Positions 63,627-64,000 of a DNA stretch of 64,000 bases are shown here, piece after piece. A program made the translations under genes and the position numbers. Within the stretch, counting starts at the first letter, position 1. The number at the start of each line of letters is the position of its first letter. The DNA is from Synechococcus sp. MIT S9220 (GTDB lineage Bacteria; Cyanobacteriota; Cyanobacteriia; PCC-6307; Cyanobiaceae), in NCBI RefSeq assembly GCF_014304815.1, contig NZ_CP047958.1, positions 992,001 through 1,056,000 of the forward strand, given 5' to 3'. The notes under the pieces are model-generated. The model saw only the letters and a list, made by a program, of their open reading frames with translations. It was not told the DNA's origin and did not search any database.

Positions 63627-64000
63627 TCAGGAAGCCCCTGCTCATCCAGCTCGGCTTCAATCCGTGGTTGAACGCGGTCGAACTCCTCACCCTCAACAAG
63701 CAAGGCTGCACCGTCGTCCATTCTTGCCACCACGAAAAAGGGATCCAGAGGGATGTACAAGCCATATTCCTGTTCCTCCACGAGAAAGCTCACCAACAGC
63801 TCATAGGTTTCGGATTCATCGTCAACGTCCTCCTCGTCGAGATCGTCAGGATCGGGTTCATCAAGCTCACCGTTCACGGTCAGAGTCACTGCTGAGCGGA
63901 CCAGGGTGAGATCGTGTTCCTGAAGCACCACATCAGCGACCGAAAGGATCGGCTCGCTGCTGGCGATGCTTTCGATCAGTTCGGGATCATCCCCGTCGCG
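63623..64000 (-). CDS. DUF3727-type protein, truncated by the right edge
   Basis: The frame stays open to the edge of the window, so the start is missing; the GTG at 63931 is an internal Val codon. The visible 125 residues include VADVVLQEHDLTLVRSAVTL, a strongly acidic linker (PDPDDLDEEDVDDESETYEL) and LLVSFLVEEQEYGLYIPLDP, which fits a DUF1292/DUF3727-like beta fold known from cyanobacteria. The function is unknown. By synteny memory, ruvX may lie further upstream. It is coupled to yqeG by a four-base overlap. Confidence 0.8.
   Translation of the reverse strand, partial: RDGDDPELIESIASSEPILSVADVVLQEHDLTLVRSAVTLTVNGELDEPDPDDLDEEDVDDESETYELLVSFLVEEQEYGLYIPLDPFFVVARMDDGAALLVEGEEFDRVQPRIEAELDEQGLPE

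Noticed and set aside
1-64000. tRNA, rRNA, CRISPR, insertion sequence or prophage
   Set aside because: I checked the spacers for T-loop motifs, regular direct repeats, transposase or integrase frames and terminal repeats, and found none.

Overview
The window is chromosomal DNA from a cyanobacterium, most probably a marine picocyanobacterium of the Synechococcus type. The evidence is the chlorophyll branch enzyme ChlH, a high-light-inducible protein, Calvin-cycle genes (prk, dual FBP/SBPase, two aldolases, rpe, tpiA), an SLH-domain Som-type porin, and many families largely confined to cyanobacteria (DUF3386, DUF6447, DUF2949, DUF3038/DUF4335, DUF3288, DUF3727). Genes are dense, mostly high in G+C, often overlap by 1-4 bases, and lie on both strands. 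I saw no tRNA, rRNA, CRISPR array, insertion sequence or prophage.

Layout. 1-5.4 kb: carB, a DUF3386 gene and an alanine/sodium symporter. 5.4-9.9 kb: an ABC exporter, an S4 RNA-binding protein, tpiA, folP and a DCC-family protein. 9.9-17.3 kb: chlH diverging from dapB, a conserved membrane protein, a high-light-inducible gene and a UbiH-like flavin hydroxylase. 17.3-23.4 kb: apt, the DUF3038/DUF4335 pair, a small membrane protein, an EF-hand protein, an OmpR/EnvZ-like two-component pair and ppk2.

23.4-31.5 kb is visibly richer in A+T, has long spacers and reads as an accessory island. It carries several unrecognised small proteins, an orphan ParA-type ATPase, the ferrous iron transporter feoAB, a TM2-domain protein and a porin whose 5' third is G+C-rich and whose remainder is not. 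An iron-acquisition role for part of the island is plausible.

31.6-41.5 kb is mainly central carbon metabolism: rpe, glpX (FBP/SBPase), glgC, gnd and pgl, interleaved with hemA, followed by ilvD. 41.5-49.6 kb holds upp, a lumenal-type pentapeptide protein, a His-rich COG0523 GTPase, an MliC-like protein, an L,D-transpeptidase-like protein, purS-purQ, an S66 peptidase and a TMEM175-like channel. 49.8-52.2 kb holds two unrelated fructose-bisphosphate aldolases (class II after class I) with a terminator-like hairpin directly before the class II start codon. 52.4-64 kb: a lipoprotein phosphatase, a Gfo/Idh/MocA oxidoreductase, accD, ferritin, prepilin peptidase, a proteobacterial-type prk, leuB, lpxD, a long sparse spacer with possible microproteins, and proB-yqeG-DUF3727 running off the right end.

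Together the genes serve carbon fixation and storage, the oxidative pentose phosphate branch, tetrapyrrole synthesis, nucleotide, folate and amino-acid synthesis, envelope building and iron handling. The stretches most worth a second look are the ParA locus, the aldolase leader, the mosaic porin and the small ORFs in long spacers.
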